In this document: positions 40,021 through 50,332 of the stretch, piece by piece | Numbering within the stretch: position 1 is the first letter of the stretch | Layout: every line of letters starts with the position of its first letter | Source of the DNA: Bacteriovoracaceae bacterium | GTDB taxonomy: Bacteria > Bdellovibrionota > Bacteriovoracia > Bacteriovoracales > Bacteriovoracaceae | Direction: 5' to 3' | Assembly (NCBI GenBank): GCA_947461175.1 | Contig: CANHIY010000002.1 | Location: forward strand, 1 to 62,969 | Length of the DNA: 62,969 nt | Translations under genes and position numbers: made by a program | The notes under the pieces: generated by a model | What the model was told of the DNA's origin: nothing | What the model saw: only the letters and a program-made list of their open reading frames with translations | The model's database searches: none

Positions 40021-41898
40021 TTAAACGATATATTGTGAAAGTTCCTGAACCAGATTTTGGGAACGACTAACAAATTTTTCCTTATCTTCCGAGCTAAGTC
40101 CCTCAGATGAAAGAGAAGCTAAGTCCTGAACGTGATGACAAATTTTTTCGGCCAATTCCTTTTTCTCCCCTTTTTCCCAAATTTTTAAAGCATTTTGAAC
40201 GAGGGCGTTGTTAGGATTAATGATCAAGGTTTTTTTAAGTGGCATGCTAAATGACGTTTGCCCCATAGACTTGGTCATTTGCTGAAATCTTTTCATATTT
40301 TCATCAACTTTAAAATACGCACTTGAAGAGGAATTTTTAAGTCCTTTGACTTCTACATCAAGTTTATTTTCAAGGCTTTTATCGTCTCCTACCAAAACCA
40401 TTTTAAAAAAATCTTTGATTTTAATGTCGTTCGGAGTTGTTTGTTCAGATTCAAGTAGAGTTTCAATCATGGAATCAATTGCAGAAAACTTAAAGCTTTG
40501 TTCTCCGATTTTTTTATACTCGGAATGTTGCATGAAGTGAGGGTCAATGTACTGGTCAGTTTCAATAACCTGGATGTTTTCCAATATGAGCTGTTTTCTA
40601 AGGGATTCATCACTCATATTTTTTTCAAAATAAACATACTTATCCTTGAGCTTTTCCTTGTAATTTTCTGGGATAGACTCTTGGTATTCGTCAAAAGTGA
40701 TCAATTGCCCTGTCGTGTTTTTAAAGAGAACAAATTTTCTCATAACCTCATCAAATTTCTCATCCTGCATACAGCCGTATTTAACGAAAAGACCAATATC
40801 TTCCCAGGCCTTCTCAAAGCGGTCTCTGTCAGAGTTAAAGAGTTTTTTTAGTGACTCAGAAACTTTCTTAATAATGTAATTGGATATTTTTTTAATGTTA
40901 GGGTCACCCTGTAATGCAGACCTAGAAACATTAAGAGGGATGTCCACAGAATCAATGGCGCCCTTTAAAAGTCCTAAGAAATCAGGCACCACATTTTTTA
41001 CATTATCGGAAACGAATACTTGCTTCGAATATAGCTTAATGCCATTTTCCTGAATGGGCTTGTTTTGGTTAAGCTTTGGAAAAAACAGGATCCCCTGGAG
41101 AGTAAAGGGGTGATCCACATTTAAGTGGAGCCAGAACAAAGGCTCAGGATCCATTGGAAACATTTTTCTGTAAAAGTTTTTATAGTCTTCGTCAGAAAGT
41201 GTTGTTGGATCCTTTTTCCAAAGTGGTTGAGTTTCGTTAACAATTGTTTCTGATGCCTCTTTTTCGTTTAAATCCACGAGTCCTATCTGGTAGGGCATGA
41301 AGTCACAGTAGCGTCCCAGAGTTTCTTCTAATTTGTATTTATCTAGAAATTCTTCCCCATCACTGCCTATGAATAAGGTAATCTTGGTTCCAACTTCATT
41401 TTTTGTTGAACCAGAAAATTCGTAGTCAGTGTCTCCATGGCATGTCCATTTTGTGGGAAGAGAGCCTGGATGCATGGAAAGAGACTCAACTTCAACTTTT
41501 TCCGCAACCATGAAAGCTGAGTAAAAACCTAGACCAAATTTCCCAATAATTTCATCCTTTGTGCTGGTGTTCCCAAGGTCATTCATCTTTTGAACAAATT
41601 CTTCGGCCCCGGAGAAAGCAAGCTGAGCAATGTATTTTTCAACCTCTGTCTCTGTCATTCCAATTCCATTGTCTTCTATAGTGATCATTCGCTCGGTTTT
41701 ATTGACTTCAATCTTGATTTTCCCCTCAGGTGTTTCATGACCTTGGGAGCGAGCGATGGTGCTTCTTTTTGTAATTGCGTCAGATGCATTAGAAACAAGC
41801 TCTCTGATGAAAATATCGTGCTCCGAGTAAAGCCACTTCTTTATAATAGGAAAAATGTCGTTAGTTTTTACTGAAATTGAACCTTTACGGGTACTCAT
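40021..41898 (-). CDS. htpG: Molecular chaperone HtpG (Hsp90)
   Basis: 'IFIRELVSNASDAITK', 'IEDNGIGMTETEV', 'GKFGLGFYSAFMVAEKVEVES', 'DIPLNVSRSALQGDPNIKKI'. Confidence 0.98.
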   Translation of the reverse strand: MSTRKGSISVKTNDIFPIIKKWLYSEHDIFIRELVSNASDAITKRSTIARSQGHETPEGKIKIEVNKTERMITIEDNGIGMTETEVEKYIAQLAFSGAEEFVQKMNDLGNTSTKDEIIGKFGLGFYSAFMVAEKVEVESLSMHPGSLPTKWTCHGDTDYEFSGSTKNEVGTKITLFIGSDGEEFLDKYKLEETLGRYCDFMPYQIGLVDLNEKEASETIVNETQPLWKKDPTTLSDEDYKNFYRKMFPMDPEPLFWLHLNVDHPFTLQGILFFPKLNQNKPIQENGIKLYSKQVFVSDNVKNVVPDFLGLLKGAIDSVDIPLNVSRSALQGDPNIKKISNYIIKKVSESLKKLFNSDRDRFEKAWEDIGLFVKYGCMQDEKFDEVMRKFVLFKNTTGQLITFDEYQESIPENYKEKLKDKYVYFEKNMSDESLRKQLILENIQVIETDQYIDPHFMQHSEYKKIGEQSFKFSAIDSMIETLLESEQTTPNDIKIKDFFKMVLVGDDKSLENKLDVEVKGLKNSSSSAYFKVDENMKRFQQMTKSMGQTSFSMPLKKTLIINPNNALVQNALKIWEKGEKKELAEKICHHVQDLASLSSEGLSSEDKEKFVSRSQNLVQELSQYIV

Positions 41899-41999
41899 AA
41901 ATCCTCCAAGTCTGGTAATATTGAGTAAATATTAATTAAAAATTAAATGCTCACTTAATATGGGTATGAAATGACGAACGTCAAGGGATGGGAATTAAT

Positions 42000-42521
42000 A
42001 TGTCTAATGAAATAATGCCACTTACGATTTTAACAACCGGAGGAACTATTGAGAAGGTCTATGATGAATTTGAGGGAGCGCTCACCAATAGGGAAACTAT
42101 TGTAAAAAATAAAATCTTACAAAAGTTACGACTTCCTTACACCGATATTTCAGTCAAACAAATCATGGCGAAGGATTCACTCTACATGGACGATAGGGAT
42201 AGGGAAACAATTCTAGAGGCCATAAAACTTCAGGAAAAGTTACATCACCCCATTGTTGTTCTCCATGGCACCGATACGATGGATGTGACCAGTCGGTACT
42301 GTCACAAAAATTATAAGGAAATTACGGTTCCTGTCGTATTCACTGGTGCTATGAAACCCTTGGGTTTTGATGATTCAGATGCCGCTCAAAATGTTATTGA
42401 AGCAATTTTTGCCGCTAGGATTTTAGACCCCGGTTACTATGTCACATTTCATGGCAGACTTTTTACCGTTCCAAATCTCAGAAAAAATAAAGAGAAATCT
42501 ACTTTTGAAGATTGTGAGTAA
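42000..42521 (+). CDS. Asparaginase N-terminal-domain-only protein
   Basis: 'ILTTGGTIEK', 'VVLHGTDTMDVTSRYC', 'VFTGAMKPLGFDDSDAAQNV'; ~174 aa, lacks the C-terminal domain. Confidence 0.8.
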   Translation: MSNEIMPLTILTTGGTIEKVYDEFEGALTNRETIVKNKILQKLRLPYTDISVKQIMAKDSLYMDDRDRETILEAIKLQEKLHHPIVVLHGTDTMDVTSRYCHKNYKEITVPVVFTGAMKPLGFDDSDAAQNVIEAIFAARILDPGYYVTFHGRLFTVPNLRKNKEKSTFEDCE

Positions 42522-42681
42522 TCTTTTCGGTTATAAATAAAAGCCTTGTCATGCCAACAATTTAAGGCACCAAAACGAGATCACTATTAATGAAAACAAC
42601 CTGTTAAGTATTGCTTGGGATAAAATAATTGAATCTTTCTTGTCTGTGTTAAAGTTGCATATGTGACCAAAGGTAAAGGCA

Positions 42682-43623
42682 ATGAAATTTTATATATTTG
42701 TTTCAATTTTATTTTTAACTATTTCATGCAACTCATCTCAAAATTATTTCCAAAAAAATAATATGGATTCTTTGGGAGTCAACAATCCTGAGACAGATCC
42801 TGTTAATGGACCACCTATAGCCTTGGATTTTAATAAAACTATTAACAATGATTCTGATTACGTTCTTGAATTAGATTACTCTGATCCAGAAAAAGATCAT
42901 GCTGTCTTTTGTGAACTGAATAATAAAAAAAGTATCAACACATCGGATTGTTTGTGCATCAATGGCAAGTGCTCTGTGAGTGTTTATAAAAATTTAAATT
43001 ATAGTGGCGAAGGATCTTTTATTTTTACCTTAAAAACTTCTGATTCTCAGTCGACTACTGCCAGAGCAGTATTAACTATTTTAAATTCAGAAACATCGGT
43101 AGATATTGTGGATCCAAAGGATCCTAAAATTGACTGTGAAAAACTGAAGGTTTCAAATAAGGTTCACGAATTGGAATTAACTTTTACTGTTGATGATTTT
43201 GGGACTGCTTGGATTGATGGCAATCTGGTGGGGAGTAATACTCACTGGAAAAAATTGACAACCTATAAGACAACCATAAAGTCAGGTTGTCATTTGTTGG
43301 CCATTAAAGGTGAAGATAAGCTCAAATGGGTAAGTGGACTCATTGCATCTTTGAAAATTGATGGCAACCTTGTTTGGGTAAGTGGAGATAAGAATGATTT
43401 TTTAAAAGTTTATGGACCGGAAGATCCACCGATTAATTGGAATCAATTTGATTTTGATGATTCCATGTGGGGAGCTTCTTATAATTGTTCAAAGACATCT
43501 GACTGGATTTATTCCGATGCTTCTCAATTAAGCAATCTTGGTGCAAAGTGGATTTGGTGGACACCTTCTTGCAATAATCTTCAGAAGGCTTACTTTCGGC
43601 TAGGTTTTACTGTAAAGGACTAA
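42682..43623 (+). CDS. Hypothetical lipoprotein, possible beta-rich/galactose-binding-like C-terminal region
   Basis: Lipobox 'LFLTISC'; 'VDDFGTAWIDGNLVG...WIWWTPSCNNLQKAYFRLGFTV'. Confidence 0.55.
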   Translation: MKFYIFVSILFLTISCNSSQNYFQKNNMDSLGVNNPETDPVNGPPIALDFNKTINNDSDYVLELDYSDPEKDHAVFCELNNKKSINTSDCLCINGKCSVSVYKNLNYSGEGSFIFTLKTSDSQSTTARAVLTILNSETSVDIVDPKDPKIDCEKLKVSNKVHELELTFTVDDFGTAWIDGNLVGSNTHWKKLTTYKTTIKSGCHLLAIKGEDKLKWVSGLIASLKIDGNLVWVSGDKNDFLKVYGPEDPPINWNQFDFDDSMWGASYNCSKTSDWIYSDASQLSNLGAKWIWWTPSCNNLQKAYFRLGFTVKD

Positions 43624-43649
43624 TCTGAAAAAAAGCGATATGAGATCAA

Positions 43650-45656
43650 TTACAATCTTCTTTCTTCAGAGCTAAAGTGCAATGGTTGTCTTACATCCAC
43701 AATTCCTCCTCCCTTTGGCTTAGGAAATGGAATAATTTGAAGAACTTTCCCCATGCAGTCTCTAAAATTTTTACTAATTTTATTTTCGGTTGATTCAATA
43801 CTAAATTTTTTTAAATGACCGAGGGGAGAAATGGAAAAATTTAAATCAAAACTTCCACTTCTCATTTCCGAGTTTAAGACGAGTTCCTGCTGGTAACAAT
43901 GTCTAAACTGCGGAATATATTCTTTTAGTATTTTTCGTAACAGTTCAGCATCCATGGACCCAAGGACGACTGTTTTGGTAGTAATGTTCATATTATCAAA
44001 AGTATTTTTTGAGGCGAGGCTCCTGAAGTTTACTTTTTGGTAGAGTCCACTTTTTGAAGCGTCACTTAGTTTAGTCATTTCTGAATTGGAAGATCTTATT
44101 GCGCCTGCACCATTAATTGATTCTGATACCATTAAGTCGGCATGGTTTCTTTGTCCAAAATGTTCTTTAGAGGATAGATTAATAGGTGTAGATTCGAGAG
44201 ATAGATCATTAAGGTTGGTACTTGATTTGAAGGAATAGGTTTTTTTTACAACTTGAACTGGCTCTGCCTTGACATTTTTTTGAGGAATTTCAAATGTCTC
44301 AACTCTTTGAGGTGTCTGTTCTTTTTTTTGCAATGAATTTATGACAACTTCTTTTTTTATTTGAGGTTGGTCAAAAATTTTCGGTAAATTTTGAGGTGGC
44401 GGCGGAGGTGGTTCTGATGGAGATTCAGGAGAAGGGTCAGCCACAAGGCTTGGATTTTCTGGTAAAACCTCTTCCGTTATGTTCTCTGGTTGATTTTGTT
44501 TTGAATCGTTTGCTTCGGGTGTCTCGACGTTTGTTAAAATCTCTTCTGGGATATCTTCTTCTATTGTGATTTCTTTTTGAACCTCGACTTCTTTAGGGAG
44601 TTCATAAATAACGGCAATTTCATTTTTTTTCTCAAAAATTTTATTTGGTTTATAGAAAGAAAATAAAATAGAGGGGAGGAAAAGAAGAAAGGAGAAAATG
44701 AGAATGTTTCTTAAACTTTCAGGTTGAGAAACCTTTTGGGATGAGTGAATAAAATTAAATTTTTCCTCAGTTAATCTTATTGAGATTTGTTGTATCCCAA
44801 AAGTAATAAAAAGTGCTGAGGTGAGATTTATCCTGGAGCTTATTTTTTCTGAATATTCATAGTCTTTCAATTTGTATAATTGGAAGTTTTTACCATTGAA
44901 TGACATGAATTTTTGCTTGGAGATAGTTTCGCCTGGAACAAATATGCAGTTTTTTTTATTTTTTGACTTTGAGAAGTATAAGTCACCATCAACGAGCTTT
45001 ATATACTCAATGTTTGTTATTTTTGATGAAAGGTAGTAGATGACTTCAAGACGCTTCTCTTTTTTTGAGGAGAAGATTTTTTCAGATGAACCAGATGAGT
45101 CAAGATCAATAAAGTTACTAAAGTTTAATGAATTTAGAGGAATTTCTTTTGTAGATTCAAATCGAGAATCATTAAATTCAATGTCACACTCTTCACCATC
45201 AACGATGACGAGTTTCTTCCGAGGTAAAAGTGTCTTTCTTTTTTCTACCTTTAATTCGGGAGTATTAATCGCTTCTGGTATTTCCTTTAATTTAACAGAA
45301 GTTTCTATCACTGTGGTTTGAATTTCTCTATTTTCCTCTTGATCAGTGTTAATGACATTAAATTCAATTATGTAGGAACCTATCAAAACTGAATCATTTG
45401 GTTTTAAAGTATTATGTGAAATCTTTAGTCCATTTAACCAGGTTCCATTTTTCGATTTTAAATCAATAATCTCAACAGAGTTTTGCTCATTAACAAAAAC
45501 GAGACAGTGTAGAGGAGATACTTGTGGATCATTGAGTCGAATTTTTAAATTTTCTGATGAGCCTATAAAAATTTTTTCATTTGGATCAGTTGATATTGAT
45601 ATAATATTTTGATCAGTTTCGTCTTTTATGTGGCGTATAGAAAACTTCAAATTCAT
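43650..45656 (-). CDS. FHA-domain, TM, Pro-rich, AgmX/PglI C-terminal-domain protein (GltG-like)
   Basis: FHA 'IFIGSSENLKIRLNDPQVSPLHCLVF...DLKSKNGTWLNGLKI'; TM 'NILIFSFLLFLPSILFSFY'; 'PSEPPPPPPQN'; C-term 'FRHCYQQELVLNSEMRSGSFDLNFSISPLGHL...IPFPKPKGGGIVDVRQPLHF'. Confidence 0.85.
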   Translation of the reverse strand: MNLKFSIRHIKDETDQNIISISTDPNEKIFIGSSENLKIRLNDPQVSPLHCLVFVNEQNSVEIIDLKSKNGTWLNGLKISHNTLKPNDSVLIGSYIIEFNVINTDQEENREIQTTVIETSVKLKEIPEAINTPELKVEKRKTLLPRKKLVIVDGEECDIEFNDSRFESTKEIPLNSLNFSNFIDLDSSGSSEKIFSSKKEKRLEVIYYLSSKITNIEYIKLVDGDLYFSKSKNKKNCIFVPGETISKQKFMSFNGKNFQLYKLKDYEYSEKISSRINLTSALFITFGIQQISIRLTEEKFNFIHSSQKVSQPESLRNILIFSFLLFLPSILFSFYKPNKIFEKKNEIAVIYELPKEVEVQKEITIEEDIPEEILTNVETPEANDSKQNQPENITEEVLPENPSLVADPSPESPSEPPPPPPQNLPKIFDQPQIKKEVVINSLQKKEQTPQRVETFEIPQKNVKAEPVQVVKKTYSFKSSTNLNDLSLESTPINLSSKEHFGQRNHADLMVSESINGAGAIRSSNSEMTKLSDASKSGLYQKVNFRSLASKNTFDNMNITTKTVVLGSMDAELLRKILKEYIPQFRHCYQQELVLNSEMRSGSFDLNFSISPLGHLKKFSIESTENKISKNFRDCMGKVLQIIPFPKPKGGGIVDVRQPLHFSSEERRL

Positions 45657-45675
45657 AGAATCTCAAGCTGTTAAT

Positions 45676-46527
45676 TTACTTAGGATTCTTTTCGGTTTGC
45701 AAAGATAACTCTTTAGATTTTATAAGCTTTAATAAAATTAAAGAGTCAGGTTGATGCGGATTGGTTTTGTCTGCAATGAGGGGCGCCAGGTTGTTTTTTG
45801 CCTGATTAAGATGGTTGGATAAGTAGAGGTAAGTGCTATAGGTTAGTAACCTATCAGAATTTTTCATTTCTTCCTGAGCGATTTTAGAAAAGACTCTTTC
45901 CGCTTCATTTAGGTTTTTACTGATAGTGTAGGCGAAACCCAAAGTGTACAAAATGAGTGGGTCTTTGTTTTCTTCTAATGGATTGAGTAAGTTTATTGCT
46001 TCCTGTGGTTGATTCATTCTTAGATGGAGTAGGGCTAAGTTATATCTTAATACCTTCGATTTAGGATTTATCTCAAGACCTTGATTAAATGAGTTTAAAG
46101 AAAGACCGAATCGATTTTGAATGAAGTAGATCATTCCTAGTAAATTAAGGGATGAAGATTTTTCAATCTTGTTTCTGCTTGAGCTTAAGACATATTTTGA
46201 AAAAAATACCGCTTTAGGGAAATCTTTTTTCATATAAAAGCAGTGTGCGACGTGATTATAGTATAACGAATGATCCTTCAATGTTTTAAATTTTTTTTCA
46301 AAAACCATTAGTGCATCATCAATGCTTCCTTGGTAGCAATGATCAAATGTTTGTTCTAGTGTGGGTATTTCCTTCGATGAACTCAGAAGAAAACTGTGGT
46401 AAGACTCATTTGCAAAAGCATTGAAATGAATGCTTTTATTTTTAGACTGCTCTTTCTTTGACGAGCATGAAGAAATAAAAATAAACAAAATGAGATTTAA
46501 TGTTCTCAAAAGAAGAATTCGTTTCAT
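45676..46527 (-). CDS. TPR-repeat lipoprotein (gliding cluster, GltE-like)
   Basis: Lipobox 'FISSCSS'; tetratricopeptide pattern. Confidence 0.75.
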   Translation of the reverse strand: MKRILLLRTLNLILFIFISSCSSKKEQSKNKSIHFNAFANESYHSFLLSSSKEIPTLEQTFDHCYQGSIDDALMVFEKKFKTLKDHSLYYNHVAHCFYMKKDFPKAVFFSKYVLSSSRNKIEKSSSLNLLGMIYFIQNRFGLSLNSFNQGLEINPKSKVLRYNLALLHLRMNQPQEAINLLNPLEENKDPLILYTLGFAYTISKNLNEAERVFSKIAQEEMKNSDRLLTYSTYLYLSNHLNQAKNNLAPLIADKTNPHQPDSLILLKLIKSKELSLQTEKNPK

Positions 46528-49391
46528 TCAATAATATCCTCTTGCGTTCGATCAAGGAAAATGAGTGACTCATTTAGCTTTGAAAAACTAGAATTTAAAA
46601 AATCAAATTTGTTTTCCTCAACTAGGAAGCTACCACCGTTATTTAAATTTCTTAAAAATGTTTCCCGATCTTTTGTACACTTTAAGTGATTCTTCTGAAT
46701 ATTATCTGAAATTTTGAACATTTCTTTTAAGAAATCATCTTTAATTTCCTGGTCGAGACCCTGTGGATTGAGGGTAGAGATTTTTTGATGAGCGACGAAG
46801 GTAAGTTCGCACACAACATTTAGTCCTTGTAAAACAATTTCTGGTACCTCAGATTTCATGAGACTGTTTGAAAGTGAAATCTTTTGTGCTAGTTTTTTTA
46901 AATATGTTTCTAAACTGAAGTTGAATCTATCAGGATTGAATTCTTTCTCTTCCCAGATATTGTTATTTCGAAAATTTTTCGTTGCTTTTGTTAACTGTTC
47001 AAGACCAGTGAGGTCTATCAAGTTATTTCTTAATCCTAGGCCAGGTGAATTTAAGGATATTTTTTTTAGGTTATCTAAAGTAAGTATTTTAAGATAATAG
47101 TTTGTCATGATCTCTTTTCTTAGTGCTTTGACCAATTCTTCCTTAGGATTGAAGGACAATAGAGCGTTTACTTCTTGGTAGTTATCTAGATTAGAGAGGA
47201 TGTAGTCACTTATGATCGTACTTATTTCATTCTGGAAAATCTCATTTTGTGAAAGGCATCCTTTTAAAACATTTAAGCTTTTAATCTTTTCAAGATTCAA
47301 AGAGTCTGCATTCAAGATATTTACATAAATTCTAAAAAGTGAGTCATTTAAACTGTCTCTATCGTCACAAACCTTCATTAAGAATTTTTTTGAATTTTTT
47401 TCTGAGAAAGGAAAATCTTGAATGAGAGCGTAAAGTAGTAATTGGTCTATGATTTTCTTTTTGTTTTCAAGAAGATCCTTTTTTTTCATGTTGTTGAGAG
47501 AAAATTCAAATATTTTTCTTGAGTTATTCGGATCATTTTTCAAGGAGTAATAGGAGGCAAGGTTGATTGCTGCAATTGACTTTATGCTGTTTGGAATACG
47601 ACCATCTTTGAGAATTTTTAAGTTTATTTGATTATGTTCAGAATCTTTCGCGTTTTTTAAATCTGATTCTTTTCTTGAAAAGATGAGTTTTGAGAGGTTC
47701 TCGTCGATTTGCTCAGATTTATTTTTATCAAATCCTAAAAAACCAGTTCTTATTTTATACGCTTCCTGTATGAGTAGTGATAGCTGTTTTTTCTCAACCA
47801 TTTTGTCTATGAGCTCAAGCTCAAGTATTTGTTGTGATTCAGTCTTAGATGGAGCCAATTTGGAAAATTGTTCAATTTGATATATAGCATCTTCAAATTT
47901 TTCATTTTTTATAAAACGAGAAATAATGCTAGGGAAAATATCAGAGGCATAATCTCCTTTAGGATTCAATTTAAGGTATAATTCAAAAGAGGCGTCTAAG
48001 TTTTTTTGCAGAGATGAGTCTTCAATATTTGAATCATTCGCAATTTTCGCGATATTAAATAGTGCATTAAAAGCTTTTACTTTTCTTTCCTCAGAATTTT
48101 TTTGAGATCCAGCAAGGAGAGAGCTCAGGTAGTATTTAGAGGCTAGGGTAAACATCTTCTTCATGAAATAGGATTCAGCAAGAAAATAATGGTATTCACT
48201 TTTGTTTTCAGGGTCTAAAAAAATAAGTTCCTTCAAGTAGCCATCATAAAGATTAAAAATATCAGGATTTTTTGTAAGATTATCCTGAAACTTATCCTTT
48301 TTGATTAAGGCATCAAGGTAATTCGTAATTTTTTTCAATGATGTTAAGACTTCATCCTTAATCTCTGTTGACACAGCCTTTAGTTTTTTGCCTGTTCCCC
48401 AAATATCACGTTGAAGCCTTAAGTATTCATCAAACATTTTAAACTCTTCAAATGCAAGAAGTGACTCTCTTTTTACTTCCATACTTCTTTGGTGGAAGCT
48501 GTTTTTTTCTATAGACTCATTTGCTAGGGTAAGGATTTTGAAAGTATCGTTTTTTTTTCCTGAAGTTCGGCATGCTTCTGCATAAAGGAGTAGAAAGGTG
48601 ATTTTCTCTTGAGGATCTCTTATTCTATTAAAAAAATTAATTCCCTCTTGAATTTTATTGTTTGAAATATAAAGGATCATTTTAAGCCTCATGATTTGAT
48701 CTTTAAACTGAGTGGATTCAGTTCGGATCATAAGACCATAGCCTCTTTCTAAAGAAGCTAGCGCCTCTTTAGGTTTCGAAGTTTTCAGATAGGCCCAGGC
48801 AAGCTGATAGTAATTCCTTACAACAAACTTATCTAAAGGTTTTTTATTAATAATGGAAGTAAAGTGTTTGATAGCTTGAGAAAACATCTTACTATTCATG
48901 TAATAATCTGCAAGCATTTCCTCTGCAAAGTATGAGGTGGATTTATTCACATTACTACAAGGTTCAATAGCTTTTAATAGATAACCTTCAATTGATCTTG
49001 AATTCCCATAATTCTTTGAGTTTACGGCAAGTCTGTAGAGGATTTGACTTCTAATCCCACAATCATTTATTCCCTCTGAAGCTTTCTTGCCAATTTTTTC
49101 AATCTTTTCAAATTCTTCTTGAGTATCTTTAAAAAAAAAGGACTTATCTTGATTATCACTCTTAGAAAGATAATTATTATTTTCTTTTTCAAAAATAAGC
49201 TTAAGCCGTTCAGAGTAAGCCTCAATTAGTCTTAAAGTGTTTTCTGGTTTTGCATCCTTTTTTTCGAGAAATTTGATTTCTTCATTTGTTAGGTCCAGAA
49301 TCTTTTTCCACTTTTCTTCATCAAATGAGTGTGTTGGACTCGAAATAAGGATCATGCTCAAACAGATGATAAAAAATTTCCTAATTTTCAT
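46524..49391 (-). CDS. Large secreted TPR-repeat protein (gliding cluster)
   Basis: 955 aa with signal peptide; 'NYYQLAWAYLKTSKPKEALASLERGY' TPR; overlaps neighbors. Confidence 0.75.
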   Translation of the reverse strand: MKIRKFFIICLSMILISSPTHSFDEEKWKKILDLTNEEIKFLEKKDAKPENTLRLIEAYSERLKLIFEKENNNYLSKSDNQDKSFFFKDTQEEFEKIEKIGKKASEGINDCGIRSQILYRLAVNSKNYGNSRSIEGYLLKAIEPCSNVNKSTSYFAEEMLADYYMNSKMFSQAIKHFTSIINKKPLDKFVVRNYYQLAWAYLKTSKPKEALASLERGYGLMIRTESTQFKDQIMRLKMILYISNNKIQEGINFFNRIRDPQEKITFLLLYAEACRTSGKKNDTFKILTLANESIEKNSFHQRSMEVKRESLLAFEEFKMFDEYLRLQRDIWGTGKKLKAVSTEIKDEVLTSLKKITNYLDALIKKDKFQDNLTKNPDIFNLYDGYLKELIFLDPENKSEYHYFLAESYFMKKMFTLASKYYLSSLLAGSQKNSEERKVKAFNALFNIAKIANDSNIEDSSLQKNLDASFELYLKLNPKGDYASDIFPSIISRFIKNEKFEDAIYQIEQFSKLAPSKTESQQILELELIDKMVEKKQLSLLIQEAYKIRTGFLGFDKNKSEQIDENLSKLIFSRKESDLKNAKDSEHNQINLKILKDGRIPNSIKSIAAINLASYYSLKNDPNNSRKIFEFSLNNMKKKDLLENKKKIIDQLLLYALIQDFPFSEKNSKKFLMKVCDDRDSLNDSLFRIYVNILNADSLNLEKIKSLNVLKGCLSQNEIFQNEISTIISDYILSNLDNYQEVNALLSFNPKEELVKALRKEIMTNYYLKILTLDNLKKISLNSPGLGLRNNLIDLTGLEQLTKATKNFRNNNIWEEKEFNPDRFNFSLETYLKKLAQKISLSNSLMKSEVPEIVLQGLNVVCELTFVAHQKISTLNPQGLDQEIKDDFLKEMFKISDNIQKNHLKCTKDRETFLRNLNNGGSFLVEENKFDFLNSSFSKLNESLIFLDRTQEDIIE

Positions 49392-49864
49392 TTAGGACCT
49401 ACAATAAATTTAAATTTTTCGAACCCACATAGTGCAGTTGTTGTCATGATCTGATTGACATGCTTTGATGCGACACTTTGATCAATGACCAGGTTTAAAA
49501 CGATGTTTTTTGATTTAGAGCCTTTTAGAGTTTCATCAATTTTTATTTTCTCAAAATCTTTTTTTAAGTTTTTTTCTATTTTTTTCACGGTTTCTTCGTC
49601 ATTTATATTTCCAATCAGTTTTGATTCATAAAAGATGTCTAATTCTTTATTTATTTGAATAACGGGCGCGAAAGTGGTGTGTTTCTTTGAAAGAGATTCT
49701 GCTAGTTTTAAGTTTGTGACTAGGTCGAGTTTTAAATCAGAAGGATTATAGCTGAATAATAAAAAAACTAATATAATACTTAGGACATCAAGAAGTGAGG
49801 TAATGTCAAGATCTATTGAGGTGTTTGATCTCTTGTTTTTTTTATTTATTAGAAATTTCTTCAT
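49388..49864 (-). CDS. ExbD/TolR-family protein (AglS/AglQ-like)
   Basis: 'TSIDLDITSLLDVLSIILVFLLFSY' with intramembrane Asp. Confidence 0.8.
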   Translation of the reverse strand: MKKFLINKKNKRSNTSIDLDITSLLDVLSIILVFLLFSYNPSDLKLDLVTNLKLAESLSKKHTTFAPVIQINKELDIFYESKLIGNINDEETVKKIEKNLKKDFEKIKIDETLKGSKSKNIVLNLVIDQSVASKHVNQIMTTTALCGFEKFKFIVGPK

Positions 49865-50327
49865 TGCTTTTTTCTTGTTCAAATACAATTTGAGTAAAAA
49901 GTTTATTGGTTAGTTTTGGATCCTGAGTTAAGTCAATCGCTTCAATTGCCTTGTTGAATTTTACTTCTGGCCTTGTACTGATTCGAATTGTGTTTTCATT
50001 GGGATTACTTTTCTTAAGATCCATCAGAAAAGTTATGATCTCTTTTCGTTGAAGATAATTAAAATTTTTTTTTGTAATTTCCTTGAGTCCAAATTCAATG
50101 TCCAGAGATTCTTCATTTGGGATTACTACCAAATTAAAGTTACGATCATCACCTTGACTAATGATTTCTTTTTTTATTGGGGTTGAAATATTTATTTCAT
50201 AAACATCTACTAGCTGTGCAGAGGATAAGAGAAAAAAAATAAATATAAAAATTGCATCCATTATTGGTACGAGATTCAATTTTTCTGGTTTTTTAAATTT
50301 TTTTTGTTGAAAAACCCATTGTCCCAT
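49842..50327 (-). CDS. ExbD/TolR-family protein (AglQ/AglS-like)
   Basis: 'KLNLVPIMDAIFIFIFFLLSSAQLV' with intramembrane Asp. Confidence 0.8.
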   Translation of the reverse strand: MGQWVFQQKKFKKPEKLNLVPIMDAIFIFIFFLLSSAQLVDVYEINISTPIKKEIISQGDDRNFNLVVIPNEESLDIEFGLKEITKKNFNYLQRKEIITFLMDLKKSNPNENTIRISTRPEVKFNKAIEAIDLTQDPKLTNKLFTQIVFEQEKSNEEISNK

Positions 50328-50332
50328 TTTTA

